Shown here: piece by piece, positions 62,935 through 64,000 of the stretch
Layout: every line of letters begins with the position of its first letter
How positions within the stretch are numbered: position 1 is the stretch's first letter
Source of the DNA: Corynebacterium nuruki S6-4
Lineage (GTDB): Bacteria > Actinomycetota > Actinomycetes > Mycobacteriales > Mycobacteriaceae
NCBI RefSeq assembly: GCF_007970465.1
Contig: NZ_CP042429.1
Span: 682,001 to 746,000, forward strand
Length of the DNA stretch: 64,000 bases
Reading direction: 5' to 3'
The notes under the pieces: generated by a model
Databases searched by the model: none
Seen by the model: only the letters and a program-made list of their open reading frames with translations
What the model was told of the DNA's origin: nothing
Position numbers and translations under genes: made by a program

Positions 62935-63029
62935 GGTTTTTCACACCTCGCCGCGGTCCCGCATCGTGAGACGCGCAGGTCAGCGCCCTGCGTCAACGGG
63001 CCCGACCCCGGTCGCCGGTGTGAAAAACC
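62935..63029. repeat. 13-base inverted repeat before der
   Basis: GGTTTTTCACACC (62935-62947) and its exact complement GGTGTGAAAAACC (63017-63029) are 69 bases apart, with a smaller CGCAGG/CCTGCG stem between. It lies in the 183-base gap between DUF4395 and the end of der. The right arm also forms a local CCGGT/ACCGG hairpin that could terminate der transcription on the minus strand. Confidence 0.65.
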
Positions 63030-63051
63030 GGGGAGAAGGCGGACCCCGGCC

Positions 63052-64000
63052 CTACTTCTTCTTCCGCCGGTCCCGCTTCTCGCGCACGCGCACGGCGATA
63101 CGCACCGGCGAGCCCTCGAAACCGAAGGACTCGCGCAGCCGGCGCTCCAGGAACCGGCGGTAGCCGTGCTCCAGGAAGCCGGTGGTGAACAGCACGATCA
63201 CCGGCGGCTCGGCAGAGGCCTGGGTGGCGAACAGCACCCGCGGCAGGCGTCCGCCACGCATCGGCGGCGGGGTCTGCGCGATCACCGCACGCAGCCAGGT
63301 GTTGAGCTGACCGGTGGGGATGCGCTGGTCCCAGCTCTCCAGGGCCTCGATCATCGCCGGCTCCAGGCGCTGCAGGGCGCGGCCGGTCTTCGCCGAGATG
63401 TTGATCCGGCGGGCCCACGGCACGTGCGACAGCTGCAGGTCGATCTCGCGCTCCAGGTCGTCGCGCCGGTCCTCGTCGACGAGATCCCACTTGTTGTAGG
63501 CGACGACGAGGGCGCGGCCGGCGTCGAGGATCATGCGCAGCACCCGCTGGTCCTGCTCGGCGATCGGCTCGGAGGCGTCCACCAGGAAGATGACGACCTC
63601 GGCGGCGTCGATGGCCGCGCGGGTCCGCAGCGAGGCATAGTACTCGTGGCCCCGGGCGGTCTTGGTCTTCCGCCGGATACCGGCGGTGTCCACGAATCGC
63701 CAGTTCTGTTCCTCCAGCTCGACGATGGAGTCCACCGGGTCGACGGTCGTGCCGGCGACATTGTCGACGACCGAGCGTTCCTCGTGGGACAGCTTGTTGA
63801 GCAGCGAGGACTTGCCCACGTTCGGACGCCCCACCAGGGCCACCCGTCGCGGACCGGACACGACGGAGATCGCGCGCGGTTCGGCCGGGAAGGAGGCGAG
63901 CACCTTGTCGAGCACGTCGGCGGCGCCACGGCCGTGCTGCGCGGAGACCGGGAACGGGTCACCGAGACCCAGCCCCCAGAACTCCGCCATGTCGGCGTAC
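63052..64000 (-). CDS. der: GTPase Der (EngA), C-terminal part
   Basis: Double-domain GTPase needed for 50S ribosome assembly. The window holds the end of the linker, the second G domain and the KH-like domain (about 316 residues); the first G domain lies past base 64000. Motifs: [18 protein letters not shown] (G1), [13 protein letters not shown] (G2), [12 protein letters not shown] (G3), [14 protein letters not shown] (G4) and [10 protein letters not shown] (G5). The C-terminus is Lys/Arg-rich. Relatives have about 440-540 residues in corynebacteria. Confidence 0.96.
   Translation of the reverse strand, partial: YADMAEFWGLGLGDPFPVSAQHGRGAADVLDKVLASFPAEPRAISVVSGPRRVALVGRPNVGKSSLLNKLSHEERSVVDNVAGTTVDPVDSIVELEEQNWRFVDTAGIRRKTKTARGHEYYASLRTRAAIDAAEVVIFLVDASEPIAEQDQRVLRMILDAGRALVVAYNKWDLVDEDRRDDLEREIDLQLSHVPWARRINISAKTGRALQRLEPAMIEALESWDQRIPTGQLNTWLRAVIAQTPPPMRGGRLPRVLFATQASAEPPVIVLFTTGFLEHGYRRFLERRLRESFGFEGSPVRIAVRVREKRDRRKKK

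Overview
The window looks like chromosomal DNA of a high-GC Corynebacterium. This is inferred from family content and gene order (OpcA next to Zwf, the gap-pgk-tpiA-ppc-secG run, whiA-yvcK-rapZ-uvrC, OdhI/GarA next to two MerR regulators and SecA2) and from many starts that look leaderless. Species cannot be fixed from the sequence alone. High-GC food, soil or cheese corynebacteria are plausible.

Layout. 1-6254 (+): pentose phosphate operon tkt(partial)-tal-zwf-opcA-pgl. 6251-17621 (-): secG, ppc, tpiA, pgk, gap (lower glycolysis and anaplerosis), preceded upstream by whiA, yvcK, rapZ and uvrC. 17635-20575 (-): a PH-domain membrane protein and a riboflavin operon ribE-ribBA-ribH without ribD. 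20769-22487 (-): a DUF222/HNH (13E12-type) protein. 22754-32905: BCCT osmolyte carrier, panE and a purine phosphoribosyltransferase diverging from it, an amidase plus FAD-dehydrogenase pair facing an MHS-type carrier, a DedA protein and a divergent CFA-synthase-like methyltransferase. 33023-34653 (+): type II NADH dehydrogenase with an unusual leader. 34758-37908 (+): TPP riboswitch followed by thiM, thiE and a thiD-tenA fusion. 37958-38533 (+): a streptothricin/nourseothricin acetyltransferase-like gene cut by an in-frame stop. 38577-46112: a thioesterase, then gnd, a DEAD-box helicase, two CNNM/CorC proteins and two poorly known proteins. 46109-50548 (-): MerR, FtsR-like MerR, OdhI and SecA2. 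50637-52125 (+): hydrolase, RraA-like protein, tRNA-Pro(GGG). 52076-55743: bioA-bioD diverging from a POT carrier across a BioQ-like palindrome. 55750-58224: mmuP/mmuM, divergent. 58225-60925: a small accessory island of toxin-antitoxin modules and gene relics, ending in a decayed copy of the mmuM 3' end. 60879-64000 (-): MHS carrier, DUF4395 membrane protein and the C-terminal part of der.

How it fits together. Most of the window is core metabolism: the pentose phosphate pathway (including gnd at 39207), lower glycolysis, riboflavin, thiamine and biotin synthesis, and S-methylmethionine salvage. The OdhI-FtsR-SecA2 block links 2-oxoglutarate control, cell division and accessory secretion. 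Regulation visible in the DNA includes a TPP riboswitch whose 3' end overlaps the thiM ribosome binding site, a BioQ-type palindrome before bioA, repeats before the first toxin gene, and a recurrent -10-like hexamer 7-9 nt before starts that lack a Shine-Dalgarno sequence. The most unusual parts are the disrupted acetyltransferase at 38 kb, the bioD frame that runs into antisense tRNA-Pro, the ndh leader with a small overlapping frame, and the island at 58-61 kb, where a VbhA-type antitoxin seems to have lost its inhibitory glutamate.
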